From contig NC_134458.1 of the NCBI RefSeq assembly GCF_047948215.1, positions 86,817,260-86,881,259 on the forward strand: DNA of 64,000 bases, in the 5' to 3' direction. The stretch is from Lycorma delicatula. Lineage: Eukaryota; Arthropoda; Insecta; Hemiptera; Fulgoridae. The notes under the pieces were generated by a model. It had not been told where the DNA came from. It was given only the letters and a program-made list of their open reading frames with translations, and did no database searches. This document shows, piece by piece, positions 42,800 through 56,010 of the stretch; positions within the stretch are counted from its first letter, which is position 1, and the number at the start of each line of letters is the position of its first letter. The position numbers and the translations under genes are program-made.

Positions 42800-45568
42800 T
42801 CTATTTTTACGGCCTCCATGGTACTGATCACTTAATCAAGGTTAGGGAAGGTGATTCAGTTTCCTGTTCTCCAAGTATTTCTTCATTCTGTCAAATCTTG
42901 CCTTTCCTAATTCCTCTGAAATCACCTATCCTGTCTGTTTTCTGTCCTTGGTTTTTAGTCTGGTTTGTTTGTCTTTTAGGATTCCCATTTTCCCTGTTTT
43001 TTCCTTCAGGTCTGCTACTTTTATCCCCAGTGTTTCCATGCCTTCTTGTATTTCTGCTAGCGAGTTAATTTTGTTCTTGCGGTCCCATAGTTTTTCTGTT
43101 ACTTGTCTTGATATTCTATTGCCTGGAGTTCTGATTAAGTGTCCAATGAAGGAGGAAATCCTTTTCTTTTTGATTGTGCTTGTTTCAGGCTCCATTTCCT
43201 TAACCGCCTCATTCAATATTATCTTCCAGTGCCCTTTGTAGTATTTTTCGTTTATACAGGTCCTTGCTATTTTTCTTTTGAGTTTATAATTTAGTCTGTG
43301 TATGTTGTGTGGCTTGTTTTGAATATATTTTCACTACCTTATATTATTACAGGTTGGATGACTTTTGTAATGTTTGGGTTTCGTGGCTATTTGAGAGGTA
43401 TTTTTTGTTGTATTTGTTGTTAGTGAGTTTTGTGTGTGCTATTGTTTGTTGATTATACTCCCCTCCATGTGGTTTCTCATAAGTTGTATGTTATGATTTC
43501 TCCTAAGTACTTGAATTTTTCTACTATTTTAATTTCTTGATTATTTACTGACATCTTGTTTGTAAGTGGGGAGTTAGTAATGAAATTATTGTGTTTCTTC
43601 AAATGGAATTTTTAAGCCTATTCTCCGTGCTATCTCCTGCAGTGAACTTCTCTGTTTTTGGCTTCTTGAATGTTATTTGTCAGGAGATCATCAGCAAAGC
43701 CTAGACAGTTTAGTTTTATGTTTTCTTTCTTTCTTTCTCCCGAATATGTTTTTAGGATTTACTTCATACCACTTCCTCATTATGAATTCCAAGGTGCAGT
43801 TGAACAAGAGCAGGGGTAGTCCATCTCCCTGTTTCAGCCCTGTGCATATGAATTGGCGTGAAAATTCTCCTCTAAATTTTACTTTAGACATTGTGCTGGT
43901 TAATGTTAGTTCTTTTATTTTGGTTAGTGGGTGGAGTCCTAGATGTCTCAGAATCTGTAGCATCATGGGTCTGTGAATAAAATCGTAGGCTTTAGTCTAG
44001 AATTGTTATGGCTGGTGGTTTGCCCATTCTCTTGTAATATGCCATCACCAACTCTAATGTTATTATTTGTTCTGGTAGCTTCTCTGTGGCCTGAATCCTC
44101 CCTGATAGTCGCCTAGTTCTTCCTCTAATTGGTCTTTAATTCTGTTGCATAGGATTCTTGAGAAGTTTTCTCCGTGCAATCTAGAAGAGAGATCCCTCTA
44201 TAGTTGTATGGATTGCTGTTTTCACCCTTTTTTGCAGTACGGTATTATTGCTTTTCTCCAGTGTTCTGGGAATTTTCCAGTTTGCCAGATTTTTTTATTG
44301 TCATGTGAAAGTGATGTCTTAGTTTTCTTGCCTGCATAGTTCCACATTTCTGCAAAAGTTTGGTCTTCTCCACTGGCTTTATAATATTTAAGTTCTTTAA
44401 GGGCCTTTCATACTTCTTGTATTGTTGGGAGGGGGGTTATCTTTTCTGTCTTTGTTTAAATTAGTGTGCCTGTGTTTATTTCTAGGGGTTTTGTGAGATC
44501 CTCAAGTTATAATTTATTGCTTGCTTTTGCCATTATGTTTGTGTTTTCTTTGTTATTGTGTGCTTGTCTATCATTTTTAGCTTTAGTGTGGGGGGGGGGG
44601 TTCATACCTTTGTAGTTATTTACTGAATGTTTTGTAATAGTCTCTTAAGTTGGTTTTATGATAATTTTCTTCTATTGAGTTTAGGAGTTCTTGTGATCAT
44701 CTATTAATTTTCCTTATTGTGTTGAAGAACAATTTTCTGGTGTTTTTCAATTGGTTGGTGTTTTCTTCCATTTTTTGGCTTTGGAACTTTAACCATGCTC
44801 TTTGTCTTTCTTCGTGCATTTTATCACACTTAGAGTTCCACCATAGATGCTCTTTACAGGGGGTTTTAAGCACCAGTGTGTTTGTTATGTTTTTAAGTGT
44901 TGGACTGATTTCTTCCAGATTGTCTGTTAATTTTATGTTTTTATCTATTTCTTCTTGATACTTCTCACTTTCGATTATTTGAAATGGGTCATAGTTTTCC
45001 TTCATCTCCCTGTGTTGTTTTTTCTTCTTTTTTGTGACGTGAATCTTATTTTTATTTTGATTAGGTAGTGGTCAGATCCAGTCTATTCCTCTTAGGACTT
45101 TGACATTGCAATTATCAGTTTCCTTTTAAAGTATGTAGAATTAGATATGAGGTTATATGTCCTACAGACTTCCACTAGTCTTTATCTGTTTTTCTTGGTC
45201 CTTTTCTGTAGCATCCAATTTCTGATGATATCTCTGTATCTTCTTTCTCTGCCCAGTTGGACATTAAAATCTCCTATTAGAATTTTGGTGTGATTTCTAT
45301 TTATTTGGTTTATTGTTTGGTTGAGGAGTTCCCAGAAGTTTTCAACTTCTTTTTTAGATTTATTGTAGTAATTTTTATCATTAGTTGAAGCATGGGCATT
45401 TATGATTGTGTAAATTTTATTCATGGCGTTTAGTGTGATGGTTGCTATTCTTCGGTATTGTTCTTTAAAATTTACTGTGGTGTCTATTATTTTTAAATTT
45501 ACTAGAAATCCAGTTCCAATAAATCCAGTTAATATAAATTTATAATAAAAGAAAAAACTGATAAGCAA
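42800..45568 (-). mobile_element. LINE E, decayed AP-endonuclease LINE
   Basis: In - strand order: endonuclease pieces NAMNKIYTIINAHASTNDKN and TKILIGDFNVQLGRERRYRD (GDFN box) at 45,568-45,182; linker LWWNSKCDKMHEERQRAWLK (45,005-44,697); reverse transcriptase pieces YRGISLL, DYQGGFRP, the block LKQGDGLPLLLFNCTLEFIM (43,966-43,691) and a shifted CLGFADDLLTN; and a C-terminal IGHLIRTPGNRISRQVTEKL (43,216-42,926). This order is that of a gag-less or 5'-lost LINE near the RTE/L2/CR1 types; the clade is not certain. Many stops; much older than the RTE copy. Confidence 0.8.
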
Positions 45569-46129
45569 TTACATGTGATTAGTCTATTTTAATCATACAC
45601 CGATTTGTCAATATTACGGTTTGAGATTCTGGGCTGAGGATAAAAAATAAGTTTAGCCAACGTAATAGTTTGAAATTTATTCTTTAAATAAATGATGCTG
45701 TTTATAATGTATTTGGTGGTTCATCATGAATTTAAACTGGTAAATATAATAATGTTTCTAGTTTATTTCTATTTCTGTTATCATTATTGTTGACATTCAA
45801 TTGAAAATCAAAACCAAAAACGGTTTAAGGATCAAAAGAGATCTCTCAATCAGTGAATTTGTTTTATTACTTTTACTTGGTTATCCATTCATTAATCGCA
45901 TCATATTTGTTTAATTTTTCTGGAGTTTTCAAGAACTGGTGCTATTGTTTCATATTGTGGTGTCAGCCAATGACTTGCAATGATACTGCATAGCACGTTT
46001 GGTGTTATTGCTTTTTATTATTCATTATACCTTTTAAGCTGCATTCCATTTGTCTATGTGAACATTTGGCAGTCAAAATAGCTCAGTTTATGTTAGAGAC
46101 ACTTTATTTGTTTGGAGATTGTGTTCTGT
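45569..46129. other. intron sequence between LINE E and the Penelope fragments
   Basis: AT-rich, no frame recognised. Confidence 0.45.
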
Positions 46130-47885
46130 GTGTAATGATTATTTTTTCCTGAAGATTAAATTGCAGCAAATTTAAATTTATGAGCTACTTTCTCAAGTCT
46201 GTATACATATGGCAGTGTGATCTTGATTTTTTCTTTGTATCCACTGTGATTCTGCTGATCATACTTTTGATAGCAAAACACCTTGTAGCAGTTAGTTTGC
46301 ATATGGTTGAATAGTTTAAGGTGTAGTGAACGTGTCTGTACATCACTGTTAGGTTTCTGTATATTTTCAAAGCATGCTTTTGTTGGTTGCTATTTGTGAT
46401 GGTGTTGTAAGAAAATTAATCTTTTTATTGTGTTCATACTCTGTTGTAAAATTTATTCTATAGTATTTTGTTTGTGTATGTTAATTCTTCACACTGTTCT
46501 ATATCGCTTTGGTACTGCAAGATGGGTTCACCAACATATCTGTGCACATTTATTGTTATGTGGCCGTGCTTATTCTTAGTGAGTATATGTGTTGGAAAAA
46601 TATTTCTCTAAGATGCTGGAATAGGAGCATCCATAGAAAGCCCATCAGATTGTTGTAATATTATTTTGGGAATATAAAGCCATTTTGATTTGTAATAATA
46701 TTAAATGTATTGTCAGTATTAACACATTTATTGTGTTTGAGGTTTTTAACACATTGTGTTAGTATTTTGTTTGGATTTGCTGCAGTGTAATACAAATTCC
46801 TGTCATCTTGCAACCTGGTGATCTTTGTAGTGCAATACAAGACTTTTAGTTTCTGCAAGTCGATTGCAGCACCACCCCATATGTTAACTCCCATACTTTC
46901 TTAAATATCCCTCAGGATTATCTACAGCTCTTGCATAGAGTATTGTTACACTTAAGCCATACAGGTATTAATTAGACTGAGAACTATATAGGTGATTGAC
47001 ATCTTTTCCATACTACCGGCTCTAATTTATTATGTCAACAAATTATAAAATTGAATGATGCCATATAGATCTATAGGATCCTGTACCACACTATTGAGAT
47101 CTGAAATAAACATTTTGCAGTAAAGGACATCAGGTACCTATATGTGTTTTACTCTTCCATGAAGATAATCAAATCTATAATTCCATTAGTAAATTTAAAA
47201 ATATGTATTAAATACAAATTCTGAAAATACATGTGCTACACCATAGAAGAGTTCAGGTCAAGTTACCCAGCACTGCAGAAATACCTGTACAGGTACTCTG
47301 GACCTATACCACAGTTAAGATGTTTATGGAGAATTTTTCTTGTAATAAAATGTTATTGTATAAATTTCTACTTCAAATGATCATGATGTTGATTATGAGC
47401 TTTATTAATGATTATTTATCTTGTTTATAGGGTTAGGTGTGTGCTGTTTATTATATATATGTTAGTGTATTTTCTGATTATCTTTTCTATTTGTTGGACA
47501 AGTTTTTGAGCAGTTGCTTTTTTATGAATTATAACTGGGAATATAGGAATTATATAGAATACAAGTTTGTCTATATTTAGAAAGGTTTGGTGGAGTTAAT
47601 TTGTTTTAAATGTTTTTTGTTTGATATTATGTTTGAATTTATTAATGATATCCTTAACTGTGATTTTGAATCTGTTTCTTGATTCTTTCAAAGTTCTGCA
47701 ATATTTTATAAATTTAATTTACAAAATATTTATGTGTTTTACTTAAATAAATATTTTGTAGATTAAAAATATTTAGTATTATGTGAAATATATACCACCA
47801 AAACACAGTCATAGATAAGTTAAACTTACCATATTAATTCTCAACATCTAGTTTTCATGGTATCCTGCATCTTCAGTTGGTATTA
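46130..47885 (-). mobile_element. Penelope-like element, - strand fragment
   Basis: On the - strand the polymerase core reads DGLSMDAPIP (normally GLxMGSP or GLAMGAP), followed by a broken REIFFQHI, then KIYRNLTVMYRHVHYTLNYS (normally IYRKPT.TD..IHY.SN.P) at 46,370-46,185, and KLTATRCFAIKSMISR. These are reverse transcriptase and thumb blocks of Penelope-like elements. Its 5' side carries a 100-bp terminal block (47,786-47,885) that recurs inversely at 48,788-48,885. Heavily decayed. Confidence 0.7.
47786..47885. repeat. Penelope terminal block, inverted copy 1
   Basis: accaccaaaacacag...ataagttaaacttaccat...tctagttttcatggtatcc...gcatcttcagttggta; matches 48,788-48,885 as reverse complement. 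Confidence 0.88.
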
Positions 47886-48184
47886 GATTTTATATCTATT
47901 ACATTAAAAAATATTTTTTTAATTGTTTGTAATTTTATTAGAATTATGTTTTATATTTTGAAACTTTTGAATAATATTATGAATATACATGTAAATTTTG
48001 CTGACCAGTACTGGAACGATTTAATCCTTAAAACATAGTATTTTTCTTTGTTCTAATGTCATTATTGCCAACTGTTAGATTGTATTCTTATTATGTTTCT
48101 AATTAATTCATCATCTCTGAATTTTATTATGATAAATTAGTATTCAAGATTATATCTATATATATTATCACCCCCAACTCTGGG

Positions 48185-48885
48185 GGCCGGTCTGCCAAAA
48201 TTACATAAAATAAATAATCCTATAAGACCTTTAATAAATTCTAAAACAGCACTTGCATATTTCTTAGCTAAAATAATAAATAAAATACTTAGAATAAAAA
48301 TTATTCTAACTCATAAATATAATGTAAAAAATGGTTATGAAGTGATAAATAAATTAAATTTTATTAAAGTTAATTATGACAAAAAATGGTAAGTTATAAT
48401 ATCATTAACATGTATTATAATATACCAATTGACAATAGAAATAATAAATATAGATTAAATGAAACCCCAGAATATACCAATGCATTAATCACTATCAAAA
48501 GAAATATTTGTCTTCAAAATTACTTTGAATATGAAATTAATTGTTATTTACAAACAGAAGGCTTACCAATGGGATCACCTGTATCTACTACTATGTCTTA
48601 GATATTTATACAAGATGTTGAAGAGAAAATAGTTCATGGCATATTAAATACACACCAAATATTATTGTGGATAAGATATGTAAATGATATTTTCAAAACT
48701 TTCAAAATATAAAACATAATTTTGAATAAAATGACGAACAGTTAAAAGAATATGTTTTAGTTTAATAAGTATAGGATTTTATATCAACTAAAGATGCGGG
48801 ATACTGCGAAAACTAGTTACTAGAAATTAAAATGGTAAGTTTAACTTATCTAATTATTGTATTTTGGTGGTTTATATTTAATGTA
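48185..48885 (+). mobile_element. Penelope-like element, + strand fragment
   Basis: Reads GLPKLHKINNPIRPLINSK (the PxLYGLPKxHK...RPI block), FLAKIINKIL, then VSYNIINMYYNIPI (catalytic Asp position of the SFDVxxLYTNIP block is Asn-like here), TEGLPMGSPVSTTMS and WIRYVNDIFK, where the second Asp pair RYVDDI has become RYVND. The polymerase is therefore inactive as well as interrupted by stops. It ends in the terminal block at 48,788-48,885. Orientation is opposite to the neighbouring fragment. Confidence 0.82.
48788..48885. repeat. Penelope terminal block, inverted copy 2
   Basis: Inverse of 47,786-47,885. In the sense direction of both elements it carries ct(g/a)aagatgc...gaaaactag followed by ggtaagtttaacttatct. 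Confidence 0.88.
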
Positions 48886-49078
48886 ATATTAAATTTTATT
48901 AACACAGTGGTCAATATGTTAATGAATTATTTGCATATTCAAAAAATTATTAAAATTATTTCTGTGCAAAATAAATGTTTGCTATTATTTAAAAAAGATT
49001 TTAGCAATACTTTCATTGGTTCTGTATAAGCTAACATTGTGTTATGGTTACTTATTTGTCCAATTGATTTGTTTACAG

Positions 49079-49235
49079 TTTATTGATGGAGCACGTTCTG
49101 CTGCTAGAACTATTCAGAACAATATTTTAGATTACAGCAAGCAAGAAGCCATTGATATACTTCTTTTAGGAAATACATTAAATAGTGAACTTGCAGATAG
49201 AGCTCGTATTCTGCTTCCACCAAATTTATTGCATG
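49079..49235 (+). CDS. Synj: synaptojanin exon (end of SAC, linker)
   Basis: 157 nt. Acceptor tttacag|ttta, donor gcatg|gtatta. Begins in phase 0 and leaves one base of a split Ala codon. Encodes [35 protein letters not shown] and [17 protein letters not shown]. This is the DGARSxxRTIQNN...SKQEAID...LLGNTLN block that links the SAC and 5-phosphatase heads in all synaptojanins. Confidence 0.96.
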
Positions 49236-51920
49236 GTATTAATCAATCTCTTTTATTTATAATAATATAATAATTGTTATTATTTTTTTTGTTGTAAATT
49301 AAAATGCAATTGTTCCATTCTTTTCTCTGTATAAAGCATGGATACAAATTCTTCCTGTCTTGGGACGGTAAGAATCATTGGTATGCTTACTGTCTTCGGA
49401 CATTAGTGAGAATGATGATTAATTATATATTAGCCTTTTTAACATGGCACATTTAAATTCAAACAATTTATATGTAAATAATAGTTATGTTTACGAACTA
49501 CATAACATAAGCACTATTCCATTATTAAAAATACTTTTTAGCACATAAAATATTAATTTAATCAAACTAAATTTTTATTCTGTAAAAGAAGAGAAATGGA
49601 TGAAAGCAAACTTTAATTTGCACTACTGTAAAATGTATGAACTGGTTACATACATAGTAATTTCACTTTGAGGGACTTTTGGAAAATTAAAGAGAGATTT
49701 GCCATAAAAGTTAAGTTTAAATTATTGTGACAGCATATTGCGAGGATAAATATTCTCATCATATGCTTGAGGGGGGATGAAAGCAGCTACAGCTATGGAT
49801 ACATACAGTATGCATTTTCAATAGTTATAAATTATAATTGTTAGCATCTCACTTTTTAGACTGTTGCTATTCTTAGCTTTATTTATTATTTAACTCTTTA
49901 CATGTATGATGGAAATTCTGACAACGATATAGACATTTTAAATCGCCTCCTTCAATTTTTATCTTGTTTTTAATGAGTGTCTCACACAAATCTGGCTAAT
50001 GTGGTTACTTATATGGAAAAGATAAATAATAATATTAAAGCTAAAAATGTATTCATTATTTAAATTGTAAAATAATGTATTCCTTAAGAAAAAATGATTT
50101 ATCTGTTTATTTGCAAAGCTTGAATGCTAATTACGATGATACATAAATAGACCAAAACTTTGTGACGATTTACTACACAGTCAAAAGTTGACCTGAATTA
50201 GTCACATAATGAAATGGAGAAATGAAATTGGGCACATGAAAATTAACTAAACGGCTATTTTACGTATTTTGCTATTTGTCTATACCCACTGAAATGGACG
50301 AGAGATAATTAGTAACAGAAAACAAATACTTTAATGAACAACTATTTTTTAATTATAAATACTGAAACTAATAAAAATTATATAAAAATATATTGATGAA
50401 AGTATATTCATACTTTTTAGTTTATTTTAAAAAAGAAGCCCAGGAACATTCAACATTTTTAATAGAAGTTCCATTATATAAGTTAACCCTGTTTATTTTT
50501 CTTTAGAATTTCAACTTATATATTTGGATTTACATAGCTAGTTACTTCAATTGAAGAAATGGATTAACCTTTTGCCTGTAGAGAATAAGAAAGACTCAAT
50601 GGGCTTCCCTACAAATAATGTAAAAAAAAGACATAAAATAAAATAAAGTACTGTAATAAAGACATGACCAAAAATTGTTCAATGTACTGTCTTAACACTT
50701 AACTCAAAATTCAGGTAAAACATTTGCTGTAAACAAAAAATGAAATAATCATTATGTCACAGGTATATCGTTAACTAATACATTACATGCATCATTGAAA
50801 ATTGTGTAAATATTAAATAGATTTTGTCTCCTCTTCTAATAATATTCTTTTTATAACTACAATGAAATGTTGTTAAATTGATTTTAAAAACTCATCTCTT
50901 GAAAATGTGTTTCTTTTTATATTATGAAGTGAGTAATTTTTTAAATGCTTTAAAAAAAAGAATGTGTTAATTTTGTTAGTCTGTACAATTTTGGTTTTTC
51001 ATCGCTATAAATTCCTTAACTGTTTGTTACTACATTTATGAAGAATTTTAGTCTCCTTTGTCATTATATTTACTAATTTCACTATATCATTAAGTATATA
51101 AGGAAGAAGATGCCAAAAAAAAAATTATTGTTACTGTAAAGATTGGCTTCCATTTTCCAGAGCAGTATTTAACCTCAAGGCCAGTTTCATGAAACAATCT
51201 ATAGAGGTTTTGTTGTAATGTGATTAGCCAGTGGAAAACGGCAAATACACAATCAAACAATTCTCTATACATAATTACAATTATACATGAACATTTATTT
51301 TTATATTTCTGTTTTTAGTTACATATGATTTTGTATAATATAAAACAGTTTAAGACAATGAAAACTTTACTTGATTACCTTTCTTTAGCATACTTTATAT
51401 TTTTATTTATTATTAATCTCCCTTTTAATCCTAACCTCTGCAGCAGAGTACACACTACCATTTACCAAGATGATTCTTAGGTAAATAGAGTACACACTAC
51501 CATTTACCAAGATGATTCTTAGGTAAATCCCAGTCAGCCTTGGCATTTTTCAAATGCTGCAAAATTTCCACACCATATTCCCTTTTGGATAAGCTTCAAG
51601 TATTTTATAGTAAATAATTCATTAATTAAAAAAGTAATAAAAAAGAAATCTCTAATATGAAAGGTTTGAAAAATATCTCATTAAATTTCTAACCTCATTT
51701 ATATAAGCCATATAACATTAGTTGATTAACCCTTATTGTGAATAGTAATGTTTTGATATAACTATAGACATCATTCACAGCATTGTACTTTTGTTATTAA
51801 ATTGATAATCATTTATATTTTTATAAAATCCAATGTGGTAGTAATTTTAGAATTTTTATGCATAATGGTATTCTAATTTTAGTTCATGCTTTTATTATTA
51901 AATGAATTTCTATTTTTTAG
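49236..51920. other. synaptojanin intron, mostly featureless
   Basis: AT-rich. Holds a perfect 42-bp tandem duplication (51,445-51,528). No transposon frame recognised. Acceptor ctattttttag. Confidence 0.55.
51445..51528. repeat. perfect 42-bp tandem duplication
   Basis: agagtacacactaccattta...gattcttaggtaaat twice without a mismatch (51,445-51,486 and 51,487-51,528). The lack of divergence in neutral intron DNA suggests it is recent. Confidence 0.96.
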
Positions 51921-52103
51921 CACCAACAAATGTCTTAAGAGAAATGTGCAAAAGGTCAGGAGAGTACTTATTACCGATGAAAATACGTGTGTCTGTTGGA
52001 ACATATAATGTTAATGGAGGGAAACATTTTCGTAGTGTCGTTTATAAAGAATTGTCTCTATCTGATTGGCTTTTAGATATGGCCAAATCGCAAAACAGAT
52101 CAA
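51921..52103 (+). CDS. Synj: synaptojanin exon (start of 5-phosphatase domain)
   Basis: 183 nt. Acceptor ttttag|cacc, donor atcaa|gtaagt. Completes the split Ala codon and leaves one base. Encodes PTNVLREMCKRSGEYLLPMK, IRVSVGTYNVNGGKHFRSVV and LSDWLLDMAKSQNRS. VGTYNVNGGK is the first strand and first conserved Asn of the inositol polyphosphate 5-phosphatase fold, confirming that both heads are on one polypeptide. Confidence 0.96.
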
Positions 52104-54649
52104 GTAAGTTTTCCTTTAATCTACTTAGTTTTTTAATTGTATACGTAGTAATGTATTTAGACCAATAGCTTCTATATGTATCATTGGCAGGGCACTTAAT
52201 CTAAAATTCATCAAATTTCTGAAATTGCTCCAAGAGAATATTAGGCTAACCATAGATGTTAAAAAAATAGCTACAACTGTTGTAACATGACAATACGCAG
52301 ATCCATGCACCTGTTTTTTACTTTTAGAAACATAACTTATCTCCCATCTCCTTTATTCACTGGATTTCTGAAGGTGAAGAATGTTTTAATGAAAATTTTA
52401 AACTTTTAAGGAGAATCAGAAAAAAATTATTGGAGACTCAAGCATGCTAACAAAAAAACTTTCAGAATTTGCTTAGAAGGTGGAAAAGGTGAATTATTAG
52501 TGTTTGGACTTCCAAACAAACTACTCTGAAGGTAATGAATGTGAATAGAGCTTAAAATTAGCCAAGTTTTTATTTTTATAGAGTTTTTAGGAACTTTTGT
52601 CTATTTCCTAAACTCTGTCTCAGACTCTCCATACTCGGAATGACACATTAACTACAACACAGTAGTGAAAATGATGTAAAATTATCTTTTATCTTTTTAC
52701 CAACATGGCTGTCTTTGGTTCAGGCAGGCCTGTTTACAGTAGAAGATTTTCAGTGATGTGTGTATTGTTCTGATATATGGTCATTTAATTTAAGATTGGC
52801 TTTATTTCTATCAGATTTTAATCATTACAGTTATCAATTTACATTATTTTAGTTTGTAATTTTTTGTGTTTCATTAAAAACCCTTCTGATGACTTTCAGT
52901 GTTCAAAGGAATTTGTAGAATATTGTAGCTAAACCCAGAAATCACTCAACTCAGAAATTTGGTATGCAAGCAAAGCCACGTACCATGTATTATACATCAT
53001 AAAAAATATTAGTCTAAAGATTTAATTTTTAAAAATAATTTACATTGAAAATTAAAAAAAAAAGAATGTTTAAAGAAATCCTCCTCTTTTGTTTTAATAT
53101 TGTATGTTGTGTTAAAAGAAAGATTTTAAATCTGTGTATTATTTATACAATGAGCTATACTACTTTCTGGAGTGAAATTATTTGAAAAGTTTGCATCTTC
53201 ATCTATTCTTTACATGTCAACCCAGAAAATAAAAATATTAATTATGTTATCTTCTAATAGTGCATCAAGAATTTCTAACTAGATAAAATAAAAGTAGAAA
53301 TTTTGGAGTTTTTTTGAGTTGCCAACAAAAACTTTTGTTTCAATCATAAGGATATATTTAACAAATAAAAATTTGTGACTAATATAATTAAAAGTATTGT
53401 TGTTTTTCTAAAAATGTTTACTATTAAAAATCTATTTAAAAAGTGAGATTTTTATTTATTACATTTTACTCTGGATTTAGAATATAATTCAAATTAGAAA
53501 TCAAGATACATTAAACAATTTAACTTTTGAATTTATGAATAATATGTTTTATAATAGCATAATTTGTTGGTTTAATAGTAAGATGTTAAACTGCATTCCT
53601 TTTAAACTGATGTTTCACTTAATGGTATGCCATAAAAAAATTGCAAACAAGAAAACTGCTCCCTTTCCAGTCTTCTTTTGTGAGAATGTCATGAATTCCA
53701 TTTTTGTACCAAATGATAATAAACACTTACTAATTTAGGCGGTTGGAAGATACTGATAATTTTTATATTCTGAAGATTTGGTAATGTTTTTGAAATGCTG
53801 ATCAATAATGAGTACATAAATACCAAGAAAGACTTTTGTATTTGAAATTGTATAATTAATATTTTAAAGATTAATAAACCAGTACCCATTGTTCTTGAAA
53901 TTAAATTTTTTATAACTGTTGCTTCCATTTGGATAGATTGATATAGTGCATACGATGAAAATAAAATCTTGCTTACATGAGGCAGACTCTTTGTGCAGGG
54001 CAATATATTACTTTTTTTCATAACATTAGGCGCTCATTCAAAAACTGAGTATTCTGCGATACATTGTGTTTAACTGTTTTCATAAATAGAAAAAATTCTT
54101 TCCACAATTAAAATTTGTTATCATTTTGTTTAATATCAGACAATAATTTCTTTAAAAATATTTAGCGTACTTAAAAATATTTCTTACTGTATACAGTACC
54201 AAAACGAATAATTTATTTTTGTATAAATATATTATTATTACACTCCCTCCATCAAGTGAATCGTAAAATGAATGACCATTTTATACGAATAAAGTTTATC
54301 AAAATATTTCATTTGAGTAATATTTAACTAAATATAAGTTATATTTAACTAAACATCATCATTAAATAATAGGCCTATACCCTAAAAATTATAATAATTT
54401 ATTAATAGCTTAGTTTTATACATATTTATAGAATAGCTAAGTAATTTTCTTTTGCATTGTTGACTAATATTTAATATTAATATTTACTTTTCATTTTCAA
54501 TAAACTGTTTTAGTTCAGTTCTTAGCATGTTCCAGTATGAATGGTATAGTTACTTACTTCTGTAATTTGAGACATATTAGTTAATGTTTTGTATGCAGTA
54601 ATGAATTCGTATGTTTTTTGCATTTTTTTGTTAGTGAATTTTTTTTACA
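52104..54649. other. synaptojanin intron before the Tc1-like remnant
   Basis: AT-rich, no frame or repeat recognised. Confidence 0.5.
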
Positions 54650-56010
54650 ATGACAGAATTTAAATCCATAATTAAGAATAAAAAGTTCCATAGTCAAGCT
54701 CATGAAATAGTTAATAATATATACAGTTTTATGAAGAAAAAAGCTATAAAGTTAGGAAAATTGGAAGATGACAAACATTTAAACACATTCAAAAATGTGA
54801 AGAAAGAACCGCTGTAGCTTATGGGATTTCAAGATCACAAGTTCAAAAACTCTGAAAAGAAAAGGCAAGATCTTCTTAAATCTAAATTGTAGTCATGCTC
54901 ATTCAGCATACCAAAAAAGTATAAACAACATTCAAAACTAGTTTTAATCAAGATTTTGTAAGAACAACAGTTAACAAGTTTCACACAAAACATAATGAAC
55001 TGCCTAACTACTTATGTTAAATAAATTATATGAAGAATTTCAAAAGAGTATTCGATTTAAAGGTTCTGTAAACACACTAGCAGCTATCCTGAAAGAGTGG
55101 TGTAAAACTGATAATAATAGGAAACTTTTGATTAAGAAAGAAGACATTTGGTGGAAGAGGATAGAATATTTAAGAAAAATTACCAGTTTTAAAAAAAAAT
55201 TCTTTGCTTGTTTATTTGGACAAATATATATAAATTTTAACATCCCATTTGACGACAAAATCGGGGTTGGATGGGAGTGGTGCAGGAGTAATAGTGCAAT
55301 TATTGAAGGTGATCAGTTCATCATAATTCACACTGGTGAAGAAATGGGGTTCATTTCAAACACGATGTTAACTTGGAAAATGAGTTAAAAAAGCAGCAAC
55401 TATCACAACAATGTCAACAATAATAATTTCATGAACTGGACATCTGAAAAATTAATTCCTGGTCTCCCCCCTCCAATTAGTGCTTGTTATCGTTAATATG
55501 CCTTACCACAATTCACTTTTAGAAAAGCCTCTGAATTCAAATGATAGGAAATATGGCACGATTAAGTGGTTAGAAAAGAACAATATTTTTTTTTAATAAA
55601 GCAATGTTAAATAATTGTCGTATGACAATTAAATCACATAGAAATTCAAAAATGAAGTACCATTTTGATGAGCTATTAAAAAGACATGAGTCTCAGGTTC
55701 TGCAACTTCCACCTTACCATCCTGATTTCAGTCCGATTGAGATGGTGTGTCAGCTCTGAAAAAATAGTTTGTAGTAACAGCACATCATTTTTTGATATAA
55801 AAAAATTAGCTGAGAAAAAATGAATAAGGATGACTGAAAACCGTACTGCAAACATGTAAAAAAAGCTGAAACTAAGTATAAGAAGATGGAACCGCTAATT
55901 GACAAAATGATGGATAAATTTATCATACATCTAAACAGTGGTAGTGAAAGTGACTGTTCTGATGAAGACAGAGAAGATGGTAAACTTGCGCAGGAACTGA
56001 ATATATAATA
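54650..56010 (+). mobile_element. decayed IS630/Tc1-type DDE transposon
   Basis: The + strand gives HSQAHEIVNNIYSFMKKKA near the start, then an open 124-codon block: KEDIWWKRIEYLRKI, then GVGWEW, and FIIIHTGEEMGFISNTMLTW; then NNFMNWTSEKLIPGLPPP and PYHPDFSPIEMV-like shifted pieces near 55,710-55,745, and a Glu/Asp-rich tail. The order (helix-turn-helix, WRxxYL, GWxW, IHTGGEMGF, ENYMKW, LPPYHPDLNPIE) is that of a DDE_3 transposase family common in insect genomes. The first catalytic Asp block (normally YLDET) reads CLFGQIY, so it is lost. Terminal repeats not found; edges approximate. Confidence 0.75.

Noticed and set aside
47786..48885. Hammerhead ribozyme in the Penelope terminal block as a feature
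   Set aside because: Core bases deviate (ctgaaga or ctaaaga for ctgatga) and stem II does not pair convincingly; kept only as a weak remark in the findings.
53535..54021. Overlapping open frames on both strands in an intron
   Set aside because: AT-rich, hydrophobic, no motif, overlapping on opposite strands; chance frames.
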